NCBI GenBank assembly: GCA_003255065.1
Contig: QAOA01006129.1
Location: forward strand, 175,766-239,765
Length of the DNA stretch: 64,000 nt
Source of the DNA: Cercis canadensis
Lineage: Eukaryota > Streptophyta > Magnoliopsida > Fabales > Fabaceae
Direction: 5' to 3'
Under the pieces are notes generated by a model. It had not been told where the DNA came from. It saw only the letters and a program-made list of their open reading frames with translations, and made no database searches. Shown here one piece after another: positions 54,564-64,000 of the stretch. Position 1 is the stretch's first letter, and every line of letters begins with the position of its first letter. The translations under genes were made by a program, and so were the position numbers.

Positions 54564-55878
54564 TGACGGGTGCCGAACCGTACAAAATCAAACTACTAAT
54601 TGCAACTAAATTGTAGTATAGGATGCAACCAGTGTCGTCTCCCAAGGATTCACCAGAACAACTAATCTTTTAAGAACTTAAGCAAGAACAGAATAAGGGG
54701 GGGTTTTGTGTTGAATGCAATATACTAAGAATTAAGAAAGCAGTAAATTGAATTTATCAAATAAGAGAAAACACAATCAACTCAAGCAGGCAACCAAACT
54801 CTAATCCATCCTTGTTCACTAAAGATAACCTAGATCTGTTTTAATTCTTGGTTAAGTGTTACCTGGAACCCCTAACAATAACACTTAGAATTCCCACTGA
54901 TTTACCAATCAGGATTCAATTAATCATGGAATTAAGACTCTAGGCAACCGCTCTATATCACTAAGTCCAGATTAATTTAATAACCGAATTTGCCAAGTTA
55001 ACCATATATTAAAGACCTTTAAAGTATGATTATCAATCTGATTACTGTTATGAATCCAATCAACCAATTTAAATTCATACAACTCATGCAATCAAAGTAC
55101 CATTCAATCACATGAAGAAGGGGAGAAGCAGTAATTCAAATTAAATTAAATCAAACCCGGTTGAAGCACAGGAACTCTGGATTGTCAAGTTTGGCTCCTC
55201 TTGAATTGATTACAAACGAACTTAGCCTTCCATGGAAGACTTGAACACAAAGCAAAGGGGAAAAACGAACTAAGAAAAGGAGGCAGCAGTAGCTCAAGGA
55301 ATTCTGTATCTCTTCTGATTGTGTATATTTGCCTCAACAACTTGAGAATATATACTAGCTGGCTGCCTCCTCTAGGTTTCCTAATGGTTTCCTAATTACA
55401 AAATAAACCTAGTTTCCTAAATTATTAATGGTAAAAACATGATCAAGCCCTAGTGTCATGTGTGCTGGCCCAAAAACAGATGTTGGCCCAAATAAACATG
55501 CTCTGGTCCAATAGGCAGCCCTAAGGAAAGGAATCAGTCAATGCTGGGCGGAGTGCTGGGCGGAGCAGAAAATCTGGACTGCTTGCACGCGAATTTCAGT
55601 TGTCCAGACGCGAGAATCAGCTTCTGGGCTCTTCATATGAAATGTGGAATTTTCTGTCAGCTTTCCAACGAAACTGAAATCACATCAATCGGACATCTAT
55701 AACAAAAGATATGGTGAAAAGTGTAAGCAATGCCAGAATTTAACAATTAAGCAATTAAAATCTACAAGCACCAAGTCCAAATCTACAAAACATGTCTAAA
55801 AGCCATAAAAATCACTAGAAACACACACTAAAAGACTAAGTATAAGAGAAACAAATAGTATAAAATAATGTGTTATCA
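54564..55878 (-). repeat. solo LTR of family A inside the bZIP gene
   Basis: It starts TGACGGGTGCCGAACCGTAC and ends TAATGTGTTATCA, 1315 bp, and is flanked by perfect CCAAC copies (54559-54563 and 55879-55883). It matches the LTRs of element A in reverse. The perfect duplication suggests it is among the youngest insertions here. Removing it joins two parts of what looks like one exon of the bZIP gene. Confidence 0.93.
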
Positions 55879-58800
55879 CCAACTTTAAGCCAGTTTCCAA
55901 AATTTCGCCCAAGTAATAGAAAATCCAATGTTTTAGAGTCTTCGCTTGGGAGGACGCTTTATTCTGTGATTTTAGGGATATTTGTTCTAAAATAATATAT
56001 GTATTTTCTCTTCAGCAAAAGAAGGTAGTAGGTTCAGATGAACTTCCCTCATTCTTTACCTGATTTCCTTTTTCCTTTGCTTTTCTTCTCTCTCATTTTC
56101 TTCGTGTTAGATTCAACAAGGAATTGGAGATTTAGGTGGCTACTGAATTCATAACATTCTTTAGCTTGATGAGGACAGAAGAATCCAACAGAAGTCCTAG
56201 ACCTTCCAAGAGTTTGTTGGCTCTGGATGTCAGTTAACATGCCATGTTACATCTCAACTAAATTTGTCTCTCTCCAATCTACTCACATTTAACATTTCTC
56301 GGTTTCCCTCCTATCTTGTTTTCTAGCAGGATACACTACGCAAACCTTTGGCACAGCAATATCGGTCAATTCCTATGCAAGTGTGAGAGATTTATCTGGT
56401 TTGCATTAATTTGTACTTGTGTAATTAACACTCCATTTTACCTTTAAAAGGTATACCATAATCCAGTTTCTACTGCAACTCCCTCTTTAAATTCATATGC
56501 AGCTGGTTCTAACATTTTCCCGACATGTTGGCAAATCAGCTAGCAGTATACAATTCACAAATCAATAAAGCAGATTGTTTGATTTGAGTATCACAAAAGC
56601 ACAATTTATGTTCTTTATTTTCTTCTATTTGTAATTCTGTTCAGGCATACAGTCCTCCAGTACAATATGATTTTAAGAATCTAATCAATCATCCTGTTGT
56701 AGCTGAGGTAATCCGCAATCACTTATGAATGTTATTTAGTATGTTTTCTTCCTTTTTCCCCCCCCCCCCTTCTTTCCACTAAATTCAGGTAGATAGTTTC
56801 TTAGATTCATATTTTCTCTTTTCTTTTGAGGATGAGATGGGTTAGCAGCAATTGAAATTCAACTGGTGATTTATTGTGGCATTAAGATGTACCAATTTAT
56901 TTAAAGTTATCCCTTCTATTGTAGGATGTTCCACCAATTAAGAAGCAGGAAAGGGATACAATGCTTTCAAAAGGCATGTTTGAGTGGATCATTTGAATTT
57001 GGTTATCTGGAATATGAACATTCATTGTCTAATGACCTATGAGATTTCAGCAGGGAAAGTTGTACAAAAGAACATGATTAGTATCAAAAATAGTAATGTA
57101 GTTCATGGGAGTAAGAAATCATCGTTGCAGAATGTAGTGACAAATTCAACCCAAGTGAATTCGGATTCAAGGCCTAGCCTCAATGGATCTGGGACTAATC
57201 TCATACATTCAAAGCAGGTACTAAATTTATTCTGGTTTTCGTATCATGTTTTACCATTTATAAGTGTGCTTAGTCTAGAAAAAGTAATAAAATCCTGATA
57301 TTTAGATGTTAATGGTCTAAAATCTCATGCGTGGGATGATTGCTTATATAGATGATATGGATTGAGATTGAACCGATTGATTTTTCAAATCTCATGGATG
57401 GTAATTATAGTCCAGTTACCATATGCTAATGCACTTAAAGTTGGTAATTTTCTTTTGGACAACTATAGTCGTTACACACTTGCACTCCAGCAATGCCTTC
57501 TGTAGCGTGGCTGGCCAGAGGAGCATCTGCAGTTGTGAGTGATTTTTGAAGAAGTTTTATTTACTGAACCATTTTCTTCTCTCTTTCTATGCTTCATTCC
57601 CTGTCATTTGTGAGAACTGCTAGTAACATTTTACAATTTCTTTTCCACTTACAGAGATGTCCACTGCATTATTAATGAGTTTTTCTTCTCAATACTTTTG
57701 GTTCCTGTAAGTATTAGTCTACATCACTTGGTTTGGCAGGAAGAGGAGGAAAAAGAAAAAGAGAAACAAGAGGATGAAATAAAAAAAGAGAGAAAAATGA
57801 TCGCAAATAGGTTATCAGCTAGAAGATCAAGGATGCTTAAGCAGAAGGTATGCATTTGTGTGAGGAAGTGGTTTTAAATTTATATTGATTATTTTGCTTG
57901 TCTTCATGACATCAGCTTATTTTTCCATGTTCTAGAACATAGTTTTCTTCTTTTGGTAAATTCTAATACAGAAAGTTTATCAAAAAGAAACAGTGAGTTT
58001 TAGTTGCCTTCATTGATGATCATTCTTAAACCTAAAACAATGAGAATTTCAAAACACCAAAGAAACAGTGCAATAACTGATTTTCCATAAGTGAGCTACT
58101 AAATAAAGCATCAAGTAAACTTGTTCCAAGTTAAAAACGAACATGAAGGTATAGCAGGGACTAGTGTGACTTGAAGTTAAAAAGGAACATTTGGTAAAAA
58201 GGACTTGTGTGACACATATTTTGCGTGATGTTCTACTTATTTTTATGTCTTGCCTTGGCAGCAGGAATGCAAAAAACTGCAAGAATATATGGTCCTTCTT
58301 AGTGCTTAATGTACCTTGCTTCAGGACAAGCTAATGAGCATTTCTGAGCACTGTCTGGAACTCAAAGATCAAAACGATTCTTTGGAGGTTTAGCATCTAA
58401 GCCCTAATTGTTCACTGTCATTGATCAGTTGGTTATTTATTTTTCAGATGATTAAGACATTGAGATTCACATCAAACAACCATAGGTCTGCTTCCCATTC
58501 TTTGCTGTACTATTGGGAAAGTAAAAGCAGCTTTCTTTTTAGCAATTTACAATTGCTGTACTAAAACTCCATAATTTGTCTGCCTAATGTCAGCATAGTA
58601 TTTGCAATATATGAGTCGTGCTTTTAATGAACTCAACATCAACATGCTACCATAGAATATTTATAATAAGTCTATTGATGAGATCCACTTTTACTTGCTT
58701 AGATCATAGTTACATATTTACCAATATATGCTGATGGGTTTGTTAAGAAGCTAATTTGAGATGGTAGATGAGCTGCTGATGAGTAAGACTATTTTGCAGG

Positions 58801-58967
58801 GTTTCACTGTTTCTCTATTTTGTTTGTGTTTTTATTCTCTTCTATGATGACTACTAATTTCTGTTTCTGATTGGGTGTGAGTGCAGGAAGAACTCATTAA
58901 GATGTATGGCAAAGAATCAATTGCTGATCTTTTAGCCACCAGAAGCCCACCTGATTCTGTTGCTTAG
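55879..58967 (+). pseudogene. bZIP transcription factor gene with a stop codon in the zipper
   Basis: Seven exons with GT/GC-AG borders join in frame: 56330-56380, 56645-56707, 56925-56973 (GC donor), 57051-57217, 57469-57534, 57740-57847, 58265-58387 and a last one 58887-58967 (TAG at 58965-58967); an upstream exon probably ends at 55965. That upstream piece reads FPKFRPSNRKSNVLESSLGR. Exon 57740-57847 carries an acidic EEEEKEKEKQEDE run and the basic region ERKMIANRLSARRSRMLKQK with the N-x7-R signature. The next exon starts so that the first zipper Leu falls exactly nine residues after that Arg, and heptad positions then read L-L-L-I-L-L-M. However, codon 15 of that exon is TAA (58307-58309), ten residues after the first Leu. 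bZIP proteins dimerise through the zipper and bind ACGT-core DNA in the nucleus. I cannot assign the subgroup. Confidence 0.8.
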
Positions 58968-59175
58968 AAGCTAACATAACAGTTAAAGGAAGAAAATCTC
59001 AACTCTTAGTCAGAATCCATCATTTGACGTTTGAAACCAATTTTGACTCCACTTAAGTCGGTTTAGATTATTTAAGCATGTTTAGATTATAGAAATATTG
59101 AAGAAAAATTAAATAGAAAGGGAGTAGTAATGATATTTTCAGGTCATTTTCAAATTTGTTTTTTTACTTATATTA
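58968..59175. other. 3' flank of the bZIP gene
   Basis: This probably holds the 3' untranslated region and terminator of the bZIP gene. No sharp polyadenylation signal can be singled out in this AT-rich sequence. Confidence 0.4.
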
Positions 59176-59621
59176 TGATCTAAATACTTTCCAGTCCAAC
59201 ATATTATCCCAGTAGAATGAAACTTCACTGTGGTAGCTTCTAGGAATTGATCGTGCAAACTATTGATTATAGCATGAATTCCATAGTTGTGTGATAGTTG
59301 GCAATTTTAGTTGTTGATATTCACTAGTCAAATATTTTCTCCCGAAAATGTACAATTTGATAATAAAAACAACAAAAGAGGCACACCGTTACCTAGTTTA
59401 TGATTTAAATACTTTCCAGTCCAACATATTATCACAGTAGAGTGAAACTTCGGGTAGTAACTCCTAGGAATTTGATCGTGCAAACTATTGATTATAACAT
59501 GAATTCCATAGCTATGTGATAGTTGGCAATTTTAGTTGCTGATAGTGATATTTTCTCCCGAGAATGTACTAGATAACAAAAAAATAAAAATAGAAAAAGG
59601 CACATAATTATCTAGTTGATG
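59176..59621. repeat. tandem duplication of about 225 bp
   Basis: Copies 59176-59400 and 59401-59621 share TAAATACTTTCCAGTCCAAC, TGATCGTGCAAACTATTGAT, GTGATAGTTGGCAATTTTAG and the closing GGCACA...CTAGTT stretch. By eye they are about 85 to 90 percent identical. No coding frame is present. Confidence 0.88.
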
Positions 59622-60200
59622 ACACTAGCACTTACAACATAATTAGTCTAGCGATTTTTCTAAGAAAAGTTGAGGTGCTAAGTTCGAAACCCATTCTCCT
59701 ATATACCCTGCTAGATAATCTAGCTCTATATATCAAAGACCAAGAAAAGTATCATTTTTTCTCTCATTTTCCTTTTATTGTAGAGTTGATTATTGAAGTT
59801 GCTGCTTGAAAATTAAAGGTGTGATTCTATAGAAAGCTACTTACCCTTGCATCAAACTAAAAGTTTGTTTGATGCTTGGCCAAAGAATAATCATCTTAAC
59901 ATCATTTTCCAGTGTGAATATGGGATTCAGATAAAACCCCAAAAGCATTCTATAGCTAGCAACAAAAACTAGAGAAAACTGTTGTAAGCCCCGACCTAAA
60001 GAAACAGAAAGAGAGAAATAAAAATAGAAATATCAACCATCTCAGAATGGGGCAAGAGACATAACTCATTGTGGCCATAAATTGAGATCTTTGTTGACCT
60101 ACTCATATATTTGATAGGACCTACTCAAATTATTCCTCAAATTGGCCATTGGAAAGCAAATCAAGAGCCACTGGGGAAAAAATTGAGAATTATGTAGTAT
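59622..60200. other. intergenic segment, no gene seen
   Basis: AT-rich sequence with no convincing frame. A GTTCGAAACCC word at 59682 looks like a tRNA or SINE B box, but no A box or SINE tail could be identified. Confidence 0.45.
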
Positions 60201-60366
60201 TCAACAATGGCTTTCATTCACGGAAGCTTATCAGGGTGATAATTCACATGAATGATTAATGGCTTTAATTTGCTTAAGTTATATTCCACAATTGCTTTCA
60301 TTCACAGAAGCCTATCAAGGTGATAATTCACATGAATGATTAATGGTTTTAATTTGCTTAAGTTAG
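60201..60366. repeat. tandem duplication of about 85 bp
   Basis: Copies 60201-60285 and 60286-60366 share GCTTTCATTCAC, GGTGATAATTCACATGAATG and TTTAATTTGCTTAAGTTA with only a few differences. Noncoding. Confidence 0.88.
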
Positions 60367-60452
60367 CATCATTCGTCACTATCTTGAAGAGAACCTTGCT
60401 GTCTGGAAGAGATAGAAATCCATAGTTCTTCTGGCAGATAATTGGGTATACC

Positions 60453-60756
60453 TGTTAGAGTAAGAGGAATATATTTCACTTAAGTCTTGCATTAGAATAT
60501 CTAAGTACAAGGAATATTTATAGGGTGCCAAAGATAATTTTAGAGATAAATCTCTTGAGTTTCATAACCCCTGCATATCTCTCACTAATATCTCCATAAT
60601 TCTCACTAACTATTGAATAACTCCATAACTCCCACTACCTATAGAAATATCTCCTAAATGTAAATAACTCCTTATTGAAGTGCCATAAAAACATGAAAGT
60701 TACGACTCCAAAAGACACATAACCTAAAACAATAATTTCAAATTATTATTTTAACA
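60453..60756 (-). repeat. LTR of a second Ty1/copia element
   Basis: Plus-strand ends are TGTTAGAGTAAGAGG and TTATTATTTTAACA, 304 bp. Read on the minus strand it starts TGTTAAAATA just after a purine tract (AAATTAAGGGAGGA, complement of 60757-60770), so this is the 3' LTR of a minus-strand element. Confidence 0.78.
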
Positions 60757-60770
60757 TCCTCCCTTAATTT

Positions 60771-60953
60771 AAAATTTTCTTCTGCACTCTAAGTATTGTC
60801 CAGAATCTTTGAAAATCTTCATATTTCAGAGGCTTAGTGAAAATGTTTGCAATTTGGTCTTGAGTCTTACTTGGGCTTTACCTCCTTCCTAGCAACATAT
60901 TCTCTAATAAAATGATACCTTGTGTCTATATCCTTGCTTCTATCATGCAACAC
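60771..60953 (-). pseudogene. RNase H C-terminal end of the second copia element
   Basis: The minus strand from 60953 reads HDRSKDIDTRYHFIREYVAR, then, after a frame change and stop, QDQIANIFTKPLKYEDFQRF. These are the closing motifs of copia RNase H (the HIDTRYHFIRE and D-IFTKPL signatures). The gene is cut at 60953 by the family B element. The rest of the copia should lie beyond the right end of the window. Confidence 0.82.
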
Positions 60954-62381
60954 TGATGAGCTGCCGAGGCTCCTCAAATTAGTTAATGTTTAAGGTCGGT
61001 TCCTAAGCTATTTGCAGCAAAGGGCAGCCCTAAGTCGAACCTAAGGATTGTTCTATTTAGTGAATCATATGGAGAAGCATATAAACAGGGGGGGTTGTGT
61101 TTGTTTCTGTGATTAATAAAAATTAATTGAAAGTGGTAAAGTTTGAGAGAAAGCAACCAATCCAAGTCTTAACTAATTCTGATTTTGATTCATCCTTGAT
61201 TTCCAAGGATCCATTTAATTATTAATCATGTTCTTGGCCTTTAAAACATATCAAGAAGCCTCTCAATGTTCTATGGATGTCTACTGGTTAAGCAACCAGA
61301 ATTCGGTTCAACAAGGGACTAAATGAATTAAGCAAACATTCAAGTCCAGTTTAACCTAAGTCCTGAATCCAGCCAAGGTAATTAATCCGTCCAAGCTTAG
61401 AACCATTAATTAACCATACAATCCTCTTTTATCACATGCAAACAGAATATGAACACATGAATAATCCAATCCGAATTAAGCAATTCAAACAGAATATTTC
61501 AGAGGATTGAAAGAACTTGATTAACAACTAAAATGAAGAACAACAACACATAATCTCAAAATCAATAATCAGAATAGCAAAACCTGGATTGATATGATGA
61601 TTTAGCCCTCCATGAACAAGAAGAGCTGAGTTCTTACAAAATATCTAAGAGAAAACTTAGAGACTAAGGAAAGAGGAAAAGCTGTCTAAAAATATCTAAT
61701 GACTTGATTCTGAATTTCGGCTGCCCCCTCTTGCTGATATAGACCTCCAAATTTACATGCACACCCAAATTGCCCTTAGGGCACACTTGTTCCCATGGGC
61801 CTTAGCTTCAATTGGGCTTTGGTTTGGGCCCATTTGGACTTGTCATGAGGAAGTTAGGCCCATTTAAGTGGCAAAAGGTGTCTGGAACCGTCAGCTAACT
61901 TGCACAGCAAATAAGACCATCTTCAACATAAAATATGGTGAACCGGTCTTCATATCAATTGAAGCTCTGTCTGTTAGCTTTCCAATGGTACCAGTTTCAG
62001 GTCCATATGACATCCACAACTCAAGTTATGACCCAAATACTGCATGTAGGTCAGGATCCTGCGACAGCATGTCTTCTCTGGCTTCCAGGCTGCATATGAC
62101 CTTCTGAACGTCCGAATTAGCTTTGGAGCCCTGAAAGAAAGTTGTAGACAATTCTCTCAGCTTTCCAACAAGGTATGACTCGGAACTTTTAGACATCCAT
62201 AACTAAAGATATGCATGAAACACAGAGACAGCATATAATGCCCAGTATTGCTGGAAATTGCAATTAAGCATAAATGGATCCAAAGTCATGAAATGAGGTC
62301 TAAGTCTATGCAATTCAGCCCAAAAGAGGTTTAAAAGACTAAGTATGAGGGATAACTATTATATAAAAAGTGTGTTCATCA
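60954..62381 (-). repeat. 3' LTR of the family B element
   Basis: It runs 1428 bp from TGATGAGCTGCCGAGGCTCC to AAAGTGTGTTCATCA and matches the solo LTR at 38447-39863 throughout. The left flank is AACAC (60949-60953), so the second copy of the target should be AACAC or close to it beyond the window. Confidence 0.9.
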
Positions 62382-62398
62382 AATTCCCCCACACTTAG
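62382..62398 (-). other. polypurine tract of the family B element
   Basis: On the minus strand CTAAGTGTGGGGGAATT precedes the LTR, identical to the tract of element E at 4488-4504. Confidence 0.88.
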
Positions 62399-63957
62399 CT
62401 TTTGCACGTCTCGGGCAAACTAAAATTCCAAAACTAAGAAAAGCTAGAACAAGGAAACAAAAACAAATTTAAAAACTAAAGGATCACCTCCCAATGATAT
62501 TTAAGAAATGCAGAAGTTCATACCACAAGTAAGATAAGCAATTAAAGATTCAAGGAACTCATAGCATTCATGAAATAAAATTTCTTCTCATCCAAAATCA
62601 ACAAACAAGGTAACTTCAATTGGAAAGCATAATAAGTTAAGAATGATAGATCCTCACAAGATACACTCTCAATCCCTCAAGTGTTTAAAAATTAGGTACT
62701 TCACTCAATCAAACTCATGAAGAGATGCACTACCATAAGCTTTCTTATGTTCTATTTCTCCACTACTCAAACAAATGCACACACAAATCAAGAGGACTTT
62801 ATTTAAGGTTGTAATAAGGCCAAGGGTAAAGGTAAAGGAATGAATGAAGATGGATATCACAAGGTAAAAACTCAAAGAGAATAAGAGAACATTGGAGAGG
62901 AACTCAAATGACAAGCATTAAATTCCAAGTGTGTAAAGCATATTCTCCTTCTGTGCACATATTCCTTTTCCTTTTCTTTTCCTTTTTCACAATTCTGATT
63001 TTTTTTTTTTTTTTTTTTCAGAACCAATTGGCTCTTTTTTTTTTTTCTTTCTTTCTTTGACATAATACTTTGCACATTAGGATTCACAACCTCCACACTT
63101 GTACTATTAATTACCCACAAGCATAAGAGCTCCTCTAAGACAATGAACCAATGCTCTCCCATTCCCTAAGGTAAGGTAACAACATGGTATTTTGTACATA
63201 GGCATATAATGAGCTAATATCAAAGATAGGCAAATAGGCTCAATAGGGGTAATCAAAGGGAAATAATACAAGGTGGGCTATTTGGCAAAGTGGCTAAATC
63301 AAGAAAGGATGCCTCAATCATGTTCATGTATGCAAATGATAATGTAACCTCAAAAAGAATCAAGCAAGTTCTAGAGTTAACAAATTCCATGAGTGAAATC
63401 ACACAAGAAGGAAAAAGAATGGCACAAATGCCAAATCCATTCATCAAAAAGCTCAAAATTCACAAGGCATGTATCTATCAAACTTAATCATCAATCCAAC
63501 ATCTAAAACCAAGCATGTGAAATTAAGGATGGAAAACAAATTATTCAATCATGCTATGAACCTTGAAATGTAATTACTTTAAACTTACAACTTTACAAAT
63601 TCTATAACATCATTGGAGGGTAATTAAAACAGAAAAATGACAACAAAAACAGAAAAAACAGCAAGAACAACAAACAGAAAAAATTAAAACAGAAAACAAC
63701 AAATGTACAGAAATAGTTAACTAATCAACTAACCTAATCAACTAAACAGAAAACACCTAATCAACTCAACTAAACTATATACAGAACTAAACAGAAAACA
63801 ACTAATCAACTAAACTATATATAGAAATCCCTCCCCCACACTTAAATTTTACATTGTCCTCAATGTAAAAACTTCAAAAAGTATCAACAGATGACAAGTA
63901 ATAACAAGCAGTCACATAAGGACAAGTAAAGTAAAAGAGAGAGAAGAAACATCCTTA
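62399..63957 (-). mobile_element. family B 3' noncoding tract
   Basis: About 1.56 kb with T-rich sense strand, including an 18-base T run on the plus strand near 63000 and an ACAGAAAA-rich part at 63630-63830. Blocks such as GGCAAACTA and CAATCCCTCAAGTGTTT are shared with elements C, D and E. No gene is seen; open frames here are short and lie in low-complexity sequence. Confidence 0.75.
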
Positions 63958-64000
63958 TCAGGGGAGGTAGATGGCATCGTGCAAGTGGACCTCCTCCACT
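63958..64000 (-). pseudogene. C-terminal end of pol of the family B element (cut by window end)
   Basis: The minus strand reads VEEVHLHDAIYLP and a TGA at 63960-63958, matching the pol endings of elements A and D. Only 14 codons are visible, so whether this copy is intact cannot be judged. Confidence 0.75.

Larger units (their letters stand above)
60954..64000 (-). mobile_element. family B Athila-like element, minus strand, 3' part only
   Basis: Visible parts on the minus strand are the end of pol (64000-63958), a noncoding tract (63957-62399), polypurine tract (62398-62382) and 3' LTR (62381-60954). The layout matches elements A, D and E. The 5' part is outside the window. It is inserted into a copia RNase H gene. 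Confidence 0.88.

Noticed and set aside
59640..59740. Possible SINE with GTTCGAAACCC B box
   Set aside because: No convincing A box at the right distance, no 3' tail and no target duplication were found.

Overview
The window looks like heterochromatic DNA from a flowering plant, most likely a dicot. It is AT-rich, has no operon-like gene packing, and contains Athila-type Ty3/gypsy and Sirevirus-type Ty1/copia retrotransposons, a TRIM, a hAT transposon, a LINE remnant, solo LTRs and one intron-rich plant bZIP gene model. I cannot name the species. At least 80 percent of the window is mobile DNA, mostly stacked as insertions inside older insertions. Five-letter family names here (A to F) are my own labels for LTR families read from this window.

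Layout. 1-2466: 3' part of a plus-strand gypsy element with LTR C, followed at 2485-2918 by an inverted piece of the same LTR. 3084-27992: a minus-strand Athila-like element E, split by four later insertions. These are a shorter, pol-less relative D (5193-12625), a solo LTR of family A (16342-17584), a solo LTR of family F (18780-20269) and a hAT transposon (21948-27268, perfect 8-bp target duplication). 28104-41595: an almost full-length plus-strand Athila-like element A. Its 5' LTR has grown to 2.9 kb by tandem repetition of about 313 bp, and its 3' noncoding region holds a solo LTR of family B. 41805-50435: a TRIM whose upstream LTR was hit by a Sirevirus (42481-50392), which was itself hit by a family A solo LTR (44598-45898). 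50940-51890: LINE remnant. 52540-53141: possible CACTA end. About 53770-58967: bZIP transcription factor gene, apparently a pseudogene; a family A solo LTR (54564-55878) lies in an upstream exon and an in-frame TAA lies in the leucine zipper. 58968-60450: intergenic DNA with two tandem duplications. 60453-60953: 3' end of a second copia element, interrupted at 60954 by a minus-strand family B gypsy element that runs off the window.

How the parts work together. The transposon genes (gag, protease, reverse transcriptase, RNase H, integrase, hAT transposase) are all broken by stops and frameshifts, so none is likely to move autonomously. The gypsy elements share an Athila-type plan: a PBS matching the 3' end of plant tRNA-Asp, gag-PR-RT-RH-INT order, a long T-rich noncoding tract on the sense strand after pol, a G-rich polypurine tract, and LTRs beginning TGAT and ending ATCA or GTCA. 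Five-base target duplications, most with a single mismatch, support the nesting order. The only non-transposon gene seen is the bZIP model, and it seems disabled twice.
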